Positions 26,206 through 37,246 of a stretch of 64,000 nt of DNA are shown here, piece after piece. Made by a program: the position numbers and the translations under genes. The stretch's first letter is position 1, and each line of letters starts with the position of its first letter. The stretch is from NCBI RefSeq assembly GCF_002157875.1, contig NZ_CP021376.1, positions 1,667,501 through 1,731,500 of the forward strand, written 5' to 3'. Under the pieces are notes generated by a model. The model was not told the DNA's origin, searched no databases, and was given only the letters and a program-made list of their open reading frames with translations. The DNA comes from Oceanisphaera avium (lineage in GTDB: Bacteria > Pseudomonadota > Gammaproteobacteria > Enterobacterales > Aeromonadaceae).

Positions 26206-26725
26206 CTACTTTGTCCTTTTTTAGACTGTCGATGATAATCATCACGGCGCCAATAAAAATAAAACTATCCGCGAGATTAAATGCCGGCCAATGCCAGGCA
26301 TGGACATGAAAGTCGAGAAAGTCCACTACGTGCCCCAGCATCAAGCGATCAATCACATTACCAATCGCCCCGCCAATCACCAAGGCATAGGCAGCCGGTA
26401 ACCAACGAGCGGCCTTAGGCAATTTTGCCATCCATACACTCAATAGTACGGTAACCGCTGCGGCAAGACCGGCAAAAAACCAGCGCTGCCAACCGTCTTG
26501 GTCGGCTAAAAAGCTAAAAGCTGCGCCTGGGTTATAGACATGCACCAAATTAAAAAAAGGCGCTAAGCTCACCCCAGGATAACCAAAGTCTAAATAGGTA
26601 ACGGTGAGCCATTTACTGATTTGATCCAATACTATGGTAAGGATCGCCAGCCACCACCAGCGCAAGCCCGAATTAAGTAAAGAGTTACGCCAAGATGAAG
26701 GCTGTGCGCCTGGCACCTGAGTCAT
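26198..26725 (-). CDS. lspA: Lipoprotein signal peptidase (LspA, signal peptidase II)
   Basis: LspA is the inner-membrane aspartyl protease that removes signal peptides from lipid-modified prolipoproteins, such as BamD in this window. The 175-residue protein has four membrane segments and the catalytic Asp motifs GNVIDRLMLGHVVDF and FNLADSFI. Its start overlaps the ileS stop, indicating translational coupling. Confidence 0.97.
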   Translation of the reverse strand: MTQVPGAQPSSWRNSLLNSGLRWWWLAILTIVLDQISKWLTVTYLDFGYPGVSLAPFFNLVHVYNPGAAFSFLADQDGWQRWFFAGLAAAVTVLLSVWMAKLPKAARWLPAAYALVIGGAIGNVIDRLMLGHVVDFLDFHVHAWHWPAFNLADSFIFIGAVMIIIDSLKKDKVDD

Positions 26726-29544
26726 TATGCAAACCGGCGAGTTTCGCCGTCTCCAGATACGTTAGACACACAGCGACCACACATATTATCGTGTTCGCTG
26801 CTCACATCATTCACATGGTGCCAGCAACGGCCACATTTAGGAGCGCCACTTTTACTCACCGCTACTTTTAAGCCTGCAAGCTCAGTATCCATAGCCTTAA
26901 CCGCTTCAGGTAAAGGCTTCACCGTCACACTGGACGTTAACAACACAAAACGCAGCTCAGAGCCTAAACGGCCTAAGGTAGTGGCCAGTGCTTCATCCAC
27001 AAATAAAGTGATATCCGCTTCCAGTGCGCCGCCAATAACTTTGTCTTTGCGCGCCGTTTCTAGAGCTTTATTCACGGCTTGGCGTACCGTGAGTAATTGT
27101 GCCCAAAAGGCATCATTTAGATTTTCGTTGCTATCTAAACCAAATAGACCATCGTAGAACTCTTCGGTAAAGACAAACTGACTACGCTCGCCTGGCAACA
27201 GATTCCAGATTTCATCAGCAGTAAAGCTCATGATAGGTGCCATCCAGCGTACCAGTGCTTCTACAATATGATACAAAGCAGTCTGACAAGAACGACGCGC
27301 AAGCCCATCAGCCTTAGCGGTATATTGGCGGTCTTTGATCACATCGAGATAGAAAGAACCCATTTCCACCGAGCAAAACTGCATTAGCTTTTGCGTTACT
27401 AAATGGAAGTTGTATTCATCATAGGCGGTGATAATTTCTTGCTGGATCGCTTGAGCACGCCCCACCGCCCAACGGTCTATTAACACCATGTCATCGGGTG
27501 CCACCATCTCGGTAGCCGGATCAAAACCACTTAAGTTAGCGAGTAAAAAGCGCGCAGTATTACGGATACGACGATAAGCATCAGCACTGCGATTTAAAAT
27601 TTCATCAGACACCGTCATCTCACCGGAATAGTCGGTACTCGCGACCCATAAGCGCAAGATATCGGCACCCAGTTTATTCATCACTTGCTGCGGGCTGACT
27701 ACGTTACCAATAGACTTGGACATTTTTCGCCCGTCCCCATCCACGGTAAAACCGTGGGTCAGCACTTGGCGATAAGGGGCATGATCTTTCATGGCGGTCG
27801 AGATCATTAACGACGACATAAACCAACCGCGGTGTTGATCTGACCCTTCTAAGTAAAGATCGGCAGCTTTGCCAGCAAACTCAGGGCGTTTATCCACCAC
27901 AGTGGCGTGAGTCGAGCCGGAGTCAAACCACACATCTAGCGTATCGAGTACTTTTTCATATTGATCGGCTTCGCCACCCAATAACTCAACCGGATCGAGA
28001 TCCCACCAGGCTTGAATGCCTGCGCGCTCAACGCGCTTGGCCACTTCTTCCATAAGCTCGGTGGCTCTAGGGTGCAATTCTTGGGTATCTTTATGCACAA
28101 ATAAGGCGATGGGTACGCCCCAAGTGCGCTGGCGAGAAATACACCAATCGGGGCGGTTTTCTACCATGGCTTCAATGCGATTTTGACCCCATTCAGGCAC
28201 CCATTGTACTTTTTTAATTTCTGCTAGAGCTTTATCACGTAAGCCCGCTTGCTCCATGCTAATAAACCATTGCGGCGTCGCCCGAAAGATAATGGGTGTT
28301 TTATGACGCCAGCAATGCGGATAGGAGTGAGTAAAGGCTTGATGGTGCAAGAGTGCACCGCGCTCTTTTAATACTTCAACCACCGCATCATTGGCTTTAA
28401 AGACATGCTGGCCAGCAAACAGCTCGGTATCAGGCAAATAAACACCGTTACCGCCCACAGGGTTGGCTACTTCTAAACCATAGTGTTGGCCAACCACAAA
28501 GTCTTCTTGACCATGGCCAGGTGCGGTATGCACAGCACCGGTACCCGCATCTAGGGTTACGTGATCACCGAGTACGGCGGGCACATCAAAATCATAAAAA
28601 GGATGTTGAAAACGGCTTAGCTCAAGCGCACTGCCTTGGCAAAAGCCTAAGTTGTGATATTGACTAATGCCAGCTCTGTCCATCACCTCGGTCACTAAGT
28701 CTGTGGCGAGGATCAAGCGCTCTGGCTGCTCACCTTCAACTTGCACCAGCGCATAGTTTAGCTCGCCATTAAGCGCCACGGCGCGGTTAGCCGGTAGGGT
28801 CCAGGGGGTGGTGGTCCAAATAACCACAGAGATAGGACCTTGGCCTTGATGATCCAGCGGGCAATCAAATAAATTAGCCACGGCGTTTTCATCAACCGCC
28901 TTAAAACGCACATCGATAGCGGGCGAGCGGCGGTCTTCATATTCCACTTCTGCCTCAGCTAATGCCGAGCCGCAATCAGTACACCAATGCACCGGCTTTG
29001 AGCCTTTGTGCAGATGACCATTATCGATAATTTTGCCAAGTGAACGGATGATATTGGCTTCGGTGTCATAGTCCATGGTGAGATAAGGATTATCCCAATC
29101 GCCTAACACGCCTAAGCGAATAAAGTCCGCCTTTTGTGCGGCAATTTGCGTATGAGCATAGGCGCGGCAAGCTTCTCGAAACTCAGCTGGCGTCACTTTA
29201 ACGCCGGGCTTACCGACTTTTTCTTCTACCTTAAGCTCAATAGGTAGACCGTGGCAGTCCCAACCTGGAATGTAGGGCGAGTCAAAACCTTGCAAGCCCT
29301 TAGACTTCACAATAATGTCTTTTAAAATTTTATTGACTGAGTGACCAATATGAATACTGCCGTTGGCATAGGGAGGACCATCATGCAGGATAAAAGAGGG
29401 CTTACCCGCTTTTGCCTGACGCACGGCACCGTATAAATCCTGCTCCATCCAGCGCGCCAGCATCTGTGGCTCTCGTTGCGCTAAGTTACCACGCATCGGA
29501 AATGGCGTGTCCGGCAAATTCAGGGTCTTTTTATAGTCGCTCAT
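26725..29544 (-). CDS. ileS: Isoleucine-tRNA ligase
   Basis: IleRS charges tRNA-Ile and edits valine. The 939-residue class I enzyme has the HIGH motif in [15 protein letters not shown], the CP1 editing domain ([17 protein letters not shown]), KMSKS in [13 protein letters not shown], and a C-terminal zinc finger (CGRCWHH and CGRCVSN). Length equals that of E. coli (938). It lies between ribF and lspA; the ribF stop is 5 bp from its start. Confidence 0.98.
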   Translation of the reverse strand: MSDYKKTLNLPDTPFPMRGNLAQREPQMLARWMEQDLYGAVRQAKAGKPSFILHDGPPYANGSIHIGHSVNKILKDIIVKSKGLQGFDSPYIPGWDCHGLPIELKVEEKVGKPGVKVTPAEFREACRAYAHTQIAAQKADFIRLGVLGDWDNPYLTMDYDTEANIIRSLGKIIDNGHLHKGSKPVHWCTDCGSALAEAEVEYEDRRSPAIDVRFKAVDENAVANLFDCPLDHQGQGPISVVIWTTTPWTLPANRAVALNGELNYALVQVEGEQPERLILATDLVTEVMDRAGISQYHNLGFCQGSALELSRFQHPFYDFDVPAVLGDHVTLDAGTGAVHTAPGHGQEDFVVGQHYGLEVANPVGGNGVYLPDTELFAGQHVFKANDAVVEVLKERGALLHHQAFTHSYPHCWRHKTPIIFRATPQWFISMEQAGLRDKALAEIKKVQWVPEWGQNRIEAMVENRPDWCISRQRTWGVPIALFVHKDTQELHPRATELMEEVAKRVERAGIQAWWDLDPVELLGGEADQYEKVLDTLDVWFDSGSTHATVVDKRPEFAGKAADLYLEGSDQHRGWFMSSLMISTAMKDHAPYRQVLTHGFTVDGDGRKMSKSIGNVVSPQQVMNKLGADILRLWVASTDYSGEMTVSDEILNRSADAYRRIRNTARFLLANLSGFDPATEMVAPDDMVLIDRWAVGRAQAIQQEIITAYDEYNFHLVTQKLMQFCSVEMGSFYLDVIKDRQYTAKADGLARRSCQTALYHIVEALVRWMAPIMSFTADEIWNLLPGERSQFVFTEEFYDGLFGLDSNENLNDAFWAQLLTVRQAVNKALETARKDKVIGGALEADITLFVDEALATTLGRLGSELRFVLLTSSVTVKPLPEAVKAMDTELAGLKVAVSKSGAPKCGRCWHHVNDVSSEHDNMCGRCVSNVSGDGETRRFA

Positions 29545-29549
29545 GTGTC

Positions 29550-30497
29550 TTACATTCCATTCGGTTCTGAAACCGCTAAGCCAAACCAGTGGCGGGCTGC
29601 AACGGCGTCGTGTTGAATTTGCTCCTTTAGCAGTGCAAAGGAAGCGAATTTTTGTTCACTACGTAACTTTTTACGCAGTGTTACTTCCACCTGTTTACCG
29701 TAAATATCACCGGAAAAATCAAACAAATGGACTTCTAATAATGCTTGGGAGCCATTGACCGTGGGCTTATTGCCGATATTAGCCACTCCTGGGTAAACCT
29801 TGTCGTCCACGTGAAGCTCTACCGCATACACCCCAGACACGGGGCAAACTTGGCGCTTAAGCGCTACATTTGCGGTAGGAAAGCCAATGGTTCGTCCCAG
29901 CTTAGCGCCATGCGCTACTCGGCCACACAAACTATAAGCGCGGCCTAACATTTCTGCGGCATCGGCGAGGTGATCATTAAGCAGCGCCGCTCTGATTAAA
30001 GTACTGCTCACTCGCTCGCTGTTTCGGCGCAAGCTTTGCGTACTGACTACCTCAAAATTAAATTGGGCACCAGCGCGAGACAGTAATTCAAAATCACCTT
30101 GTCGATGTTGACCAAAGCGAAAATCATCGCCCACCACCAAAAAACGCACGCCCAGTTTATCCACTAATAAATCACGAATAAAATAATCAGGACGCTGCGC
30201 GGCAAAATCGGGAGTAAAGCGCACACATAATAAACGGTCGATACCCAACTTAGCTAACTGATGATATTTTTCTCGCAGTCGTGTCAGGCGAGCCGGCGCT
30301 TGTTGGCCACTAAAGAGCTCTCTGGGCTGAGGCTCAAAAATCATGACGCAGGCGGGCACTTGCAGGCGACGCGCTTGGGCAATTAATCCTTGTAACACGG
30401 CCTGATGGCCGAGATGCACACCATCAAAATTACCTATGCTGAGCACACAGCCGCTATGCCAAGGCTTAATATTGGTAACGCCGCGAATAAGCTCCAT
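29550..30497 (-). CDS. ribF: Bifunctional riboflavin kinase / FAD synthetase RibF
   Basis: RibF makes FMN from riboflavin and FAD from FMN. The 315-residue protein has the nucleotidyltransferase domain ([20 protein letters not shown], with [14 protein letters not shown]) and the C-terminal kinase domain ([16 protein letters not shown]). The ATG at 30497 (MELIRG, matching the E. coli opening MKLIRG) is preferred to a TTG three codons upstream. It precedes ileS closely, the usual ribF-ileS-lspA order. Confidence 0.96.
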   Translation of the reverse strand: MELIRGVTNIKPWHSGCVLSIGNFDGVHLGHQAVLQGLIAQARRLQVPACVMIFEPQPRELFSGQQAPARLTRLREKYHQLAKLGIDRLLCVRFTPDFAAQRPDYFIRDLLVDKLGVRFLVVGDDFRFGQHRQGDFELLSRAGAQFNFEVVSTQSLRRNSERVSSTLIRAALLNDHLADAAEMLGRAYSLCGRVAHGAKLGRTIGFPTANVALKRQVCPVSGVYAVELHVDDKVYPGVANIGNKPTVNGSQALLEVHLFDFSGDIYGKQVEVTLRKKLRSEQKFASFALLKEQIQHDAVAARHWFGLAVSEPNGM

Positions 30498-30563
30498 AGA
30501 CTCCAAGCATGCCCTAAATGATAAAACGCCGGATTATACCTCAGCACGGCGTTCGGATCAGCC

Positions 30564-32120
30564 TTAGCGGCTTTTAAAATGCGCTAACCGTACGCCCAAG
30601 ATTAATAGCATGACACAATAACACACAGCGCCCATCGCAATATAGCCTAGCAAGTGGCTGGCACTGCTGAACATTCCCCACTGGGCCCATACACTTAAGC
30701 CAGGGGACAACCAGAGCAACAGCCCCGCCATGACGAGGCTGGCCACGGCCACTTTAGCGCCAAACCACAAGGTATGAGCGCTGGGATGGTAGATATCACG
30801 TTTGCTAAGCCCCCAGCCTAATAAGCCGGCATTTAAGATGCCCGATAAAGCAGTGGCTAAGGCTAAGCCCACATAACCGAAGGGGAAAATTAACACCGCA
30901 TTCATGACCATATTAGCGACCATGGCGATCACGCCAAAGCGCACCGGGGTTTTAGTGTCTTGGCGGGCATAATAGCCGGGCGCTAAGACTTTAATCAGCA
31001 TAAAAGCTTGTAGGCCAATACCATAAGCAACTAAACTTTTACTGGCAGCACTGACTTCAAGCGGGCCAAACTCACCCCGCATAAATAATACCCGCAACAT
31101 AGGCTCACTTAAGACAATCAAGCCCAACATGGCCGGAAAGCCCATCAGTAATACCATGCGCACGCCCCAGTCCATAGTAGCGGCAAAGCCTTCTTTTGAC
31201 TTATCAACATGGCGACTCGACAGTGCCGGCAAAATCACGGTGGCAATGGCAATACCAAATAACCCCAGTGGGAATTCCAGTAAGCGATCAGAGTAATACA
31301 AATAACTAATGGAGCCGGTGGCTAAAAATGAGGCCAGCATAGTATCAAACAGCAAATTGACTTGACTGACCGACACCCCAAATAGCGCCGGTATCATAAG
31401 CGTGCGGATTTTGACCACCCCAGGATGATGCCAAGCCCAGCGCGGGCGCACTAACATATGCAGCTGGCGTAAAAACGGAAACTGAAACATAAACTGTAAC
31501 AGACCGCCTAAAAATACCCCTATCGCTAAGCCCATTTCCGGCTCACTTAAGCGCGGCGAGAGCCACAGCGCGGCGCCTATCATGGCTAAGTTTAAAAATA
31601 CTGGGGTAAATGAGGACACCGCAAACTTACCAAAGGTATTTAAAATGGCGCCCGACATAGCCGTAAAGCAAATAAACCACAGGTAGGGAAAAGTCACTTT
31701 TAACAATAATGAGGCTAAATCAAACTTGTAGGCATTAGGGCCATCATTTATCCAGTCTAAAAACCAACCTACCCCAAAAACTGCCGTCACTATGCCCGAA
31801 CCCACCATGCCAATAATGGTTACGATAGTGACGATTAAGCCCAAGGTTCCCGAAACGGCAGCAATTAAGTCTTGGGTATCTTTAAAACTGCGTGTTTGTT
31901 TATATTCTGTCATCACAGGAACAAACGCTTGGTTAAACGCACCTTCAGCAAATAATCGACGTAAAAAATTCGGAATACGGTTAGCAAAAAAGAACACATC
32001 TGCAGATGCGCCAGCACCTAGCAGGTTAGCAATCACTACGTCACGTACCAAGCCTAACACTCGAGAAACAAGTGTCATGGTAGAGACAATGAGGCCTGAA
32101 CGTAAAAGCGCCTTACTCAA
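30564..32120 (-). CDS. murJ: Lipid II flippase MurJ
   Basis: MurJ flips undecaprenyl-linked peptidoglycan precursor across the inner membrane. The 518-residue, about 14-helix MOP-family protein starts LLRSGLIVSTMTLVSRVLGLVRDVVIANLLGAGASADVFFFA, with the conserved Arg residues of the N-lobe cavity. It is divergent from rpsT and lies 66 bp upstream of ribF on the same strand. Confidence 0.96.
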   Translation of the reverse strand: MSKALLRSGLIVSTMTLVSRVLGLVRDVVIANLLGAGASADVFFFANRIPNFLRRLFAEGAFNQAFVPVMTEYKQTRSFKDTQDLIAAVSGTLGLIVTIVTIIGMVGSGIVTAVFGVGWFLDWINDGPNAYKFDLASLLLKVTFPYLWFICFTAMSGAILNTFGKFAVSSFTPVFLNLAMIGAALWLSPRLSEPEMGLAIGVFLGGLLQFMFQFPFLRQLHMLVRPRWAWHHPGVVKIRTLMIPALFGVSVSQVNLLFDTMLASFLATGSISYLYYSDRLLEFPLGLFGIAIATVILPALSSRHVDKSKEGFAATMDWGVRMVLLMGFPAMLGLIVLSEPMLRVLFMRGEFGPLEVSAASKSLVAYGIGLQAFMLIKVLAPGYYARQDTKTPVRFGVIAMVANMVMNAVLIFPFGYVGLALATALSGILNAGLLGWGLSKRDIYHPSAHTLWFGAKVAVASLVMAGLLLWLSPGLSVWAQWGMFSSASHLLGYIAMGAVCYCVMLLILGVRLAHFKSR

Positions 32121-32240
32121 AATGAAAACCTCGCGGTAAGAAAATTGCTGTGCATGGGGTAATGCTGGTAGAATTCGGCCGACAGTTTAACCCTCGGCTC
32201 TGTATCTGACCACAGGGCGATGTTTATTTGCACAAACCAA

Positions 32241-32269
32241 TTGACAATTTGCAGTGAAAAAGGCATATT
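32241..32269 (+). promoter_or_regulatory. Sigma-70 promoter of rpsT
   Basis: TTGACA, a 17-bp spacer and CATATT (4/6 to TATAAT) end 48 bp before the rpsT start codon. It is the best promoter match in the 197-bp murJ-rpsT spacer. Confidence 0.6.
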
Positions 32270-32317
32270 CCTCGGCCTTTTATTCTCACTCGCTAAGACA
32301 GTTTTAGGAGTTTTACC

Positions 32318-32578
32318 TTGGCTAATATCAAGTCTGCTAAGAAACGCGCGCTTCAATCTGAGAAACGCCGTAAGCACAATGCCAGCCGTCGTTCTATGGT
32401 TCGCACTTACATGAAAAAAGTACTGGCAGCTATCGCTACTGGCGATAAAGAAAACGCTCAAAAAGCGTTTGACACTGCACAGCCGCTACTGGATCGCATG
32501 GCCACCAAAGGTCTGATCCATAAGAATAAAGCAGCTCGTCATAAGAGCCGTTTGAACGCTAAAATTAAAGCTCTGTAA
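32318..32578 (+). CDS. rpsT: 30S ribosomal protein S20
   Basis: The 86-residue protein is collinear with E. coli S20 ([22 protein letters not shown]...), which binds 16S rRNA early in 30S assembly. The start codon is TTG at 32318 after a TAGGAG site at normal distance; E. coli rpsT also begins with UUG, which is important for its autogenous translational control. It is divergent from murJ and followed by a strong terminator. Confidence 0.97.
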   Translation: MANIKSAKKRALQSEKRRKHNASRRSMVRTYMKKVLAAIATGDKENAQKAFDTAQPLLDRMATKGLIHKNKAARHKSRLNAKIKAL

Positions 32579-32599
32579 TTTACAGGCTTTATAGCAGCG

Positions 32600-32625
32600 A
32601 AAAAACCGGCTTGCGCCGGTTTTTT
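32600..32625. terminator. Terminator after rpsT
   Basis: AAAAAACCGGC / GCCGGTTTTTT around a TTGC loop, 22 bp after the rpsT stop; the A tract on the other side makes it usable from the minus strand too. Confidence 0.92.
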
Positions 32626-32703
32626 ATTATCCAAATTTTATGTAACAAGCAATACGAGCCATCGCGGTAAAATGATTTACCATTATCCGCAATTTTTCTT
32701 GCC

Positions 32704-33018
32704 TTAAGCGCTGACTTCTTCAAGCTCACTGCAATAGAGTTTATGCAGCAAGCCTATCATCTCGCGTACTTCATCACTTTTTAATGAGTAATAGACAGTT
32801 TGCGCCTCTTTTCGAGTGCGAACAAATCCGTCGTTTCTCAGTAAAGCTAAATGTTGAGAGAGGGCCGATTGGCTTAAGCCTAAGTGTTGATTCATTTCAC
32901 CTACTGACAATTCCTTGTCCAGTAAATGACATAAAATAAATAATCTGCGCTCATTAGCCAGCGCTTTCAGCAGTTTAACGGCGTTAGCCGCGCCTGCTTG
33001 CATTGCATTCATGTCCAT
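32704..33018 (-). CDS. ArsR-family regulator, persulfide-sensor-like (BigR/SqrR/YgaV type)
   Basis: This is a 104-residue winged-helix repressor with recognition helix SQSALSQHLALLRNDGF. It has no ArsR-type metal Cys cluster in the DNA-binding helix, but keeps two cysteines, Cys30 (LFILCHLL) and Cys96 (HKLYCSEL), at the positions equivalent to those of YgaV, BigR, SqrR and HlyU, which form a polysulfide bridge with reactive sulfur. I prefer the ATG at 33018 (GGA 7 nt upstream) over a GTG at 33030. No sulfide-oxidation gene is adjacent; the target is unknown. Confidence 0.85.
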   Translation of the reverse strand: MDMNAMQAGAANAVKLLKALANERRLFILCHLLDKELSVGEMNQHLGLSQSALSQHLALLRNDGFVRTRKEAQTVYYSLKSDEVREMIGLLHKLYCSELEEVSA

Positions 33019-33039
33019 TATGAAGTCCACATTTAATAA

Positions 33040-33984
33040 TTAACTAAATTCTCCGTCAAAACTGACGGGTGCGATGCCAGTTGAAAAATCATCTAAACCT
33101 GAGAACAGCTTAGTAAAGTCGCTTTCGCATAATCGCTTTACCGCAGGATGTTGTATCATACGTTCAGCAAAAATCACGTAATATTCTTCTTTAAGCTCTT
33201 CCACACGACCAATTTCTACTACCGGCTGATATTGTAAAATAGCATCTCGATAGATAGCCGGAGCGACAAATACCCCCTGATTAAAAAAGCCAAATGCTTT
33301 CATTAATGCCGCATCATCAAACTCGCCTAAAATTTGTGGTTTTAAACCCTGCACTTCTAGCCAATGCCGCAATTGGCGCCCCATGGCGGTACGCTTTCCT
33401 GGTATGAGTAAACGGCGCTCTTCTAAACACTCGGGAAAAGGCTTAACAGGCAAAGGTTCGCGGCAATAAAAGCCCATTTCACACTCACCCAGCTTTTTTG
33501 ACAGCAAGCCCGCATGTTGTGCCGAGTCCACCGGACAGTCTGACAAAATCATATCTAGCTTGTGCTCACTTAATTGCTCTAGCAGCATCTCATGCGTTGA
33601 CTCATAACAGCGCAGATGAATAGAGCCATCATTGGGGATAACTGACATTAACACGCGACTCGCTAGCCGTTTAGAAAGCGCATCCGCCACCCCCACATCA
33701 AAGATCAAATGATCCTCTTTACGATAATGCACTATATCAAGCATTTCGTAAGACAAACTAAACATGCGATCGGCATATTTAAACACTAATTGCCCCAGCT
33801 CACTGGCTTCTAACTGGCGGCCTTTTCGTTTAAATAACTTTCCTCCTAAGCGCTGTTCGAGCTGGCGAATTTGGCCAGTCACAGTTTGCGGCGTTAAAAA
33901 TAACGCTTCGGCCGCTTTTGTTACCGAGCCTTTTTTCTGTGTCATCCAAAAATAATACAGATGATTGTAATTAAGATGTGACAA
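33040..33984 (-). CDS. nhaR: LysR-type transcriptional activator NhaR
   Basis: NhaR activates nhaA in response to Na+. The 314-residue LysR protein has an N-terminal helix-turn-helix ([20 protein letters not shown], then [21 protein letters not shown]) specific for the NhaR group, followed by the effector domain. It lies 111 bp downstream of nhaA on the same strand, as in E. coli, so it is probably part of an nhaA-nhaR operon. Confidence 0.94.
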   Translation of the reverse strand: MSHLNYNHLYYFWMTQKKGSVTKAAEALFLTPQTVTGQIRQLEQRLGGKLFKRKGRQLEASELGQLVFKYADRMFSLSYEMLDIVHYRKEDHLIFDVGVADALSKRLASRVLMSVIPNDGSIHLRCYESTHEMLLEQLSEHKLDMILSDCPVDSAQHAGLLSKKLGECEMGFYCREPLPVKPFPECLEERRLLIPGKRTAMGRQLRHWLEVQGLKPQILGEFDDAALMKAFGFFNQGVFVAPAIYRDAILQYQPVVEIGRVEELKEEYYVIFAERMIQHPAVKRLCESDFTKLFSGLDDFSTGIAPVSFDGEFS

Positions 33985-34095
33985 CAGCCACCTCCGTTGC
34001 GGTGTGGCTTATCCTAATACTCGCTTCACTTATCCATGAACGCACAGCTTAGGGGCCAATAACAGATTTTTTATTTCCACCTATCTTGTCACTTG

Positions 34096-35298
34096 TTAGC
34101 GACTGCTCTTAGCACTGTACTCCATGCGCCTGGCCGCTTTAGTCGCAGGGTGTGGCAAAATACGGTGCAATAGAGCATAACCTAAACACGCAGCCATGGT
34201 TGAGCCTAATAAGATACCTAAGCGCGATAACGTAGCAAGCTCTGGGGTATGAGCAAAGGCCAGTGAAGCAATAAAAATAGACATAGTAAAGCCAATCCCG
34301 CATAACACCGACACGGCAAAAATCTGTTTCATGCACACGCCCGCAGGCAAATGAGCCACACCAACGCGCACGGCCAGCCAAGAACTTAAAAAGATGCCCA
34401 TCGGCTTACCAAATAACAGACCCGCCATAATCCCTAAGGGTAGCGGCGAGGCTAAATCACTGAAGGACACCCCTTGCAGTGATACCCCAGCGTTAACAAA
34501 AGCAAACAGCGGCAAAATAAAAAATACACACCAAGGGTGCAAAAATTTCTCTAAGGCTTGAGACGGTGAAAACTTACGGCCATATAAGGGGATCAAAAAG
34601 CCTAAGATAACTCCCGCTACCGTAGCGTGAATACCCGACTTTAATACCGCCGCCCACACTACCCAGCCAATCACTAAATAAGGCACTAAGTTATGAACTT
34701 GCGAGCGATTTAACCAAAATAAAGCCGCAATGCCAGCCACAGCCACCGCCAAGGCGGGCAACATCAGTCCTTGGTTATAAAACAAGGCAATAATAATAAT
34801 GGCGCCTAAGTCATCAATAATGGCCAGTGCCAGCAAAAATATCTTTAAACTTAAGGGGACTCGCTTACCCAATAACGCAATGACGCCTAGCGCAAAAGCG
34901 ATATCGGTGGCGGTAGGAATCGCCCAACCATGAGCTCCTGCTTCGCCGGCATTAAACACTAAAAACCATAACGCAGGAAACAGCATGCCACCTACGGCAG
35001 CAATGGCGGGGAAAAGGGCTTTTTCGCGGGTAGATAGCGCACCCGATACCAGCTCTCGTTTAACTTCTAAACCAATTAGCAAGAAGAAGACCGCCATCAT
35101 GCCATCGTTTACCCAATGGGATAGGGTCTTATCGAGATTTAAACTACTGATGCGCAGCTGTACCTGGGTATCGAGTACTTGCTGATATATCCCCGATAAG
35201 CCAGTGTTTGCCATTACCATAGCGATAAAAGCAGCGACAATTAATAAAATACCGCCAGCTGACTCTAAGGCAAGAAACCGTTTTAAGACATCATTCAT
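34096..35298 (-). CDS. nhaA: Na+/H+ antiporter NhaA
   Basis: NhaA exchanges two H+ for one Na+ (or Li+) across the inner membrane and sets alkali and sodium tolerance. The 400-residue, 12-helix protein has the transport Asp pair ([19 protein letters not shown]), [16 protein letters not shown] and the helix with [18 protein letters not shown]. The ATG at 35298 follows AAGGAG by 10 nt; the ATG at 35319 has none. The 5' leader (35299-35397) is highly structured and can hide the ribosome-binding site. Confidence 0.97.
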   Translation of the reverse strand: MNDVLKRFLALESAGGILLIVAAFIAMVMANTGLSGIYQQVLDTQVQLRISSLNLDKTLSHWVNDGMMAVFFLLIGLEVKRELVSGALSTREKALFPAIAAVGGMLFPALWFLVFNAGEAGAHGWAIPTATDIAFALGVIALLGKRVPLSLKIFLLALAIIDDLGAIIIIALFYNQGLMLPALAVAVAGIAALFWLNRSQVHNLVPYLVIGWVVWAAVLKSGIHATVAGVILGFLIPLYGRKFSPSQALEKFLHPWCVFFILPLFAFVNAGVSLQGVSFSDLASPLPLGIMAGLLFGKPMGIFLSSWLAVRVGVAHLPAGVCMKQIFAVSVLCGIGFTMSIFIASLAFAHTPELATLSRLGILLGSTMAACLGYALLHRILPHPATKAARRMEYSAKSSR

Positions 35299-35304
35299 AC
35301 GACA

Positions 35305-35397
35305 GAGACTCCTTCTCATTAAATTGCTACCGAGCGCAATCGACTTATGCTTAAGTCATGAGGAGAAACCTCTGCCTACCGCTCGGTAAAACCGAGC
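35305..35397 (-). promoter_or_regulatory. Structured nhaA 5' leader, candidate cation-responsive riboswitch
   Basis: Five hairpins can be drawn in about 93 nt of mRNA: H1 35381-35397 (7-bp stem GCTCGGT/ACCGAGC), H2 35360-35372 (GAGG/CCTC), H3 35342-35357 (GACTTA/TAAGTC), H4 35323-35340 (ATTGC/GCAAT with an 8-nt loop GCTCGGTA), H5 35305-35317 (GAGA/TCTC with AGGAG in the loop). The H4 loop is perfectly complementary to TACCGAGC in H1, and the H2 segment CTCCT can pair with the Shine-Dalgarno AGGAG. Such mutually exclusive pairings are typical of RNA switches. The Li+ riboswitches (nhaA-I/nhaA-II motifs) occupy the same position; I cannot confirm a match. Confidence 0.6.
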
Positions 35398-35500
35398 ACT
35401 TCCTGCTCGTTATCCTTGTATAACTAAAAAAATGCCAAACAACAACATGAAACTAGCAATTTAGTAACAAATATTCAGCGTTAGCGCGGCAATTTTAATA

Positions 35501-36295
35501 TTAAATGGCCACCGGTGCTTTGATATGAGCGTGGGCTTCATAGCCTTCGAGCATAAAATCCTCAAATCGGTAATCAAATAAAGACGCCGGTTTTCTAGCC
35601 AGCACTAAAGTAGGAAGTGCAAAAGGCGTGCGCGTTAGCTGCAAATTAGCTTGTTCTAAATGATTGCGATACAGATGCACATCGCCGCCCGTCCACACAA
35701 AATCCCCCACTTCAAGGCCCGCTTGTTGTGCCATCATATGAGTCAGCAAGGCGTAGCTGGCTATATTAAACGGCAAGCCTAAAAAGACATCACAGCTGCG
35801 CTGATAGAGCTGACAGGATAATTTGCCATCAACGACATAAAACTGAAACAACGCATGACAAGGAGCGAGCGCCATTTGCTCAAGCTCACCCACATTCCAC
35901 GCCGAGACGATAATACGTCGACTGTCGGGATCAGTTTTAATGGTATGCAGCGCTTGGCTTATTTGATCAATGACTTGGCCATCGGCGCCTTGCCAACTGC
36001 GCCACTGATGACCATACACAGGTCCTAAATTGCCTTGTTCATCTGCCCATTCATCCCAAATGCGCACGCCCTGCTCTTTTAAATAACCAATATTGGTATC
36101 GCCGTTTAAAAACCATAACAGCTCATGAATAATAGACTTCAAATGACATTTTTTAGTGGTGACGAGCGGAAAGCCTTCACTTAAGTCAAAGCGCATTTGG
36201 TGACCAAATATCGATAACGTACCGGTGCCCGTTCGGTCTTCTTTAACGGCACCCTTGTCTAAAATATGCTGCATTAATTCAAGATAGGCTTTCAC
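35501..36295 (-). CDS. thyA: Thymidylate synthase
   Basis: ThyA methylates dUMP to dTMP using 5,10-methylene-tetrahydrofolate. The 264-residue protein (E. coli 264) has the nucleophile Cys in [12 protein letters not shown] and the dUMP-binding [17 protein letters not shown] segment. Its start overlaps the lgt stop by 4 bp, the usual lgt-thyA coupling. Confidence 0.98.
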   Translation of the reverse strand: MKAYLELMQHILDKGAVKEDRTGTGTLSIFGHQMRFDLSEGFPLVTTKKCHLKSIIHELLWFLNGDTNIGYLKEQGVRIWDEWADEQGNLGPVYGHQWRSWQGADGQVIDQISQALHTIKTDPDSRRIIVSAWNVGELEQMALAPCHALFQFYVVDGKLSCQLYQRSCDVFLGLPFNIASYALLTHMMAQQAGLEVGDFVWTGGDVHLYRNHLEQANLQLTRTPFALPTLVLARKPASLFDYRFEDFMLEGYEAHAHIKAPVAI

Positions 36296-37122
36296 GCTTT
36301 TTTCTCCGTTTGTAAATCACCACCACTAAACCACTGAGCCCGATAAAAGGCGGCCCAAATCAGAATGCCACCGGCGATCATCATCGGCAGGGATAACAGT
36401 TGCCCCATGCTAAAGGTATTAAGGTATAAGCCCAGCTGTGCATCGGGTTCGCGCACAAATTCCACTAAAAAGCGAAAGAGGCCGTAGCACAATAAAAACA
36501 ATCCCGAGATAGCACCGCGCGGTGCCCGCGCTCGCCAGGCTAAATTTAAAATGATTAATAACACCACGCCTTCTAGCGCAAATTGATAAAGCTGAGAAGG
36601 ATGGCGAGGCAAGTTACCCGCAGTAGGAAAAATAATGCCCCACGGCACCTCAGTCACCCGCCCCCATAATTCGCCATTAATAAAATTCCCAATACGCCCT
36701 GCCCCTAAACCAAAAGGGATTAAAGGTGCAATAAAGTCAGAGACGGCAAAAAATGTTTTTTTCTGTTTACGCGCAAACAACCACAACGCGATAATCACCC
36801 CAATTAAGCCGCCATGAAACGACATGCCGCCGGTCCAGATTTTAAACAAATAAACGGGATCATCTAAGAAAGTATCGAGTTGGTAAAAAAATACATAGCC
36901 TAAGCGCCCACCAATAATGACGCCTAAAAAACCATAAAAGAGCACATCTGAAACTTGCTCTTTGGTCCACAGTGAACCGGGTTGTCCCGCACGGCGATTT
37001 GCCATCAGCCATGCAAAGGCAAAGCCTAATAAATACATTAAACCATACCAATGAACCGCTAATGGCCCAACTTGGATAGCAATAGGATCGAAACCAGGAA
37101 ATACCCAGTGGCCTTCAGACAT
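36292..37122 (-). CDS. lgt: Prolipoprotein diacylglyceryl transferase Lgt
   Basis: Lgt attaches diacylglycerol to the lipobox Cys of prolipoproteins in the inner membrane, before LspA. The 276-residue, seven-helix protein has the signature [13 protein letters not shown] and [18 protein letters not shown]. The ATG at 37122, with GGAG 6 nt upstream, is chosen over a TTG at 37134. It lies between ptsP and thyA in the conserved rppH-ptsP-lgt-thyA region. Confidence 0.96.
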   Translation of the reverse strand: MSEGHWVFPGFDPIAIQVGPLAVHWYGLMYLLGFAFAWLMANRRAGQPGSLWTKEQVSDVLFYGFLGVIIGGRLGYVFFYQLDTFLDDPVYLFKIWTGGMSFHGGLIGVIIALWLFARKQKKTFFAVSDFIAPLIPFGLGAGRIGNFINGELWGRVTEVPWGIIFPTAGNLPRHPSQLYQFALEGVVLLIILNLAWRARAPRGAISGLFLLCYGLFRFLVEFVREPDAQLGLYLNTFSMGQLLSLPMMIAGGILIWAAFYRAQWFSGGDLQTEKKA

Positions 37123-37246
37123 GCCTTTCTCCAACTACAACAAAAAGGGAGTATTGTGCGATCGCACCGTCATAATTACCAGAAGTTACAGGCCCCACTG
37201 CCAAGTGCGTAACAAAGATCAGCGACTGGCTCTTCTTTGTTAAAGA

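Noticed and set aside
32117-32461. Minus-strand gene between murJ and rpsT
   Set aside because: It overlaps the rpsT coding region and promoter on the opposite strand and resembles no known protein.
35381-35397. Rho-independent terminator in front of nhaA
   Set aside because: The 7-bp stem is not followed by a T run on the minus strand; it fits better as part of the leader switch.
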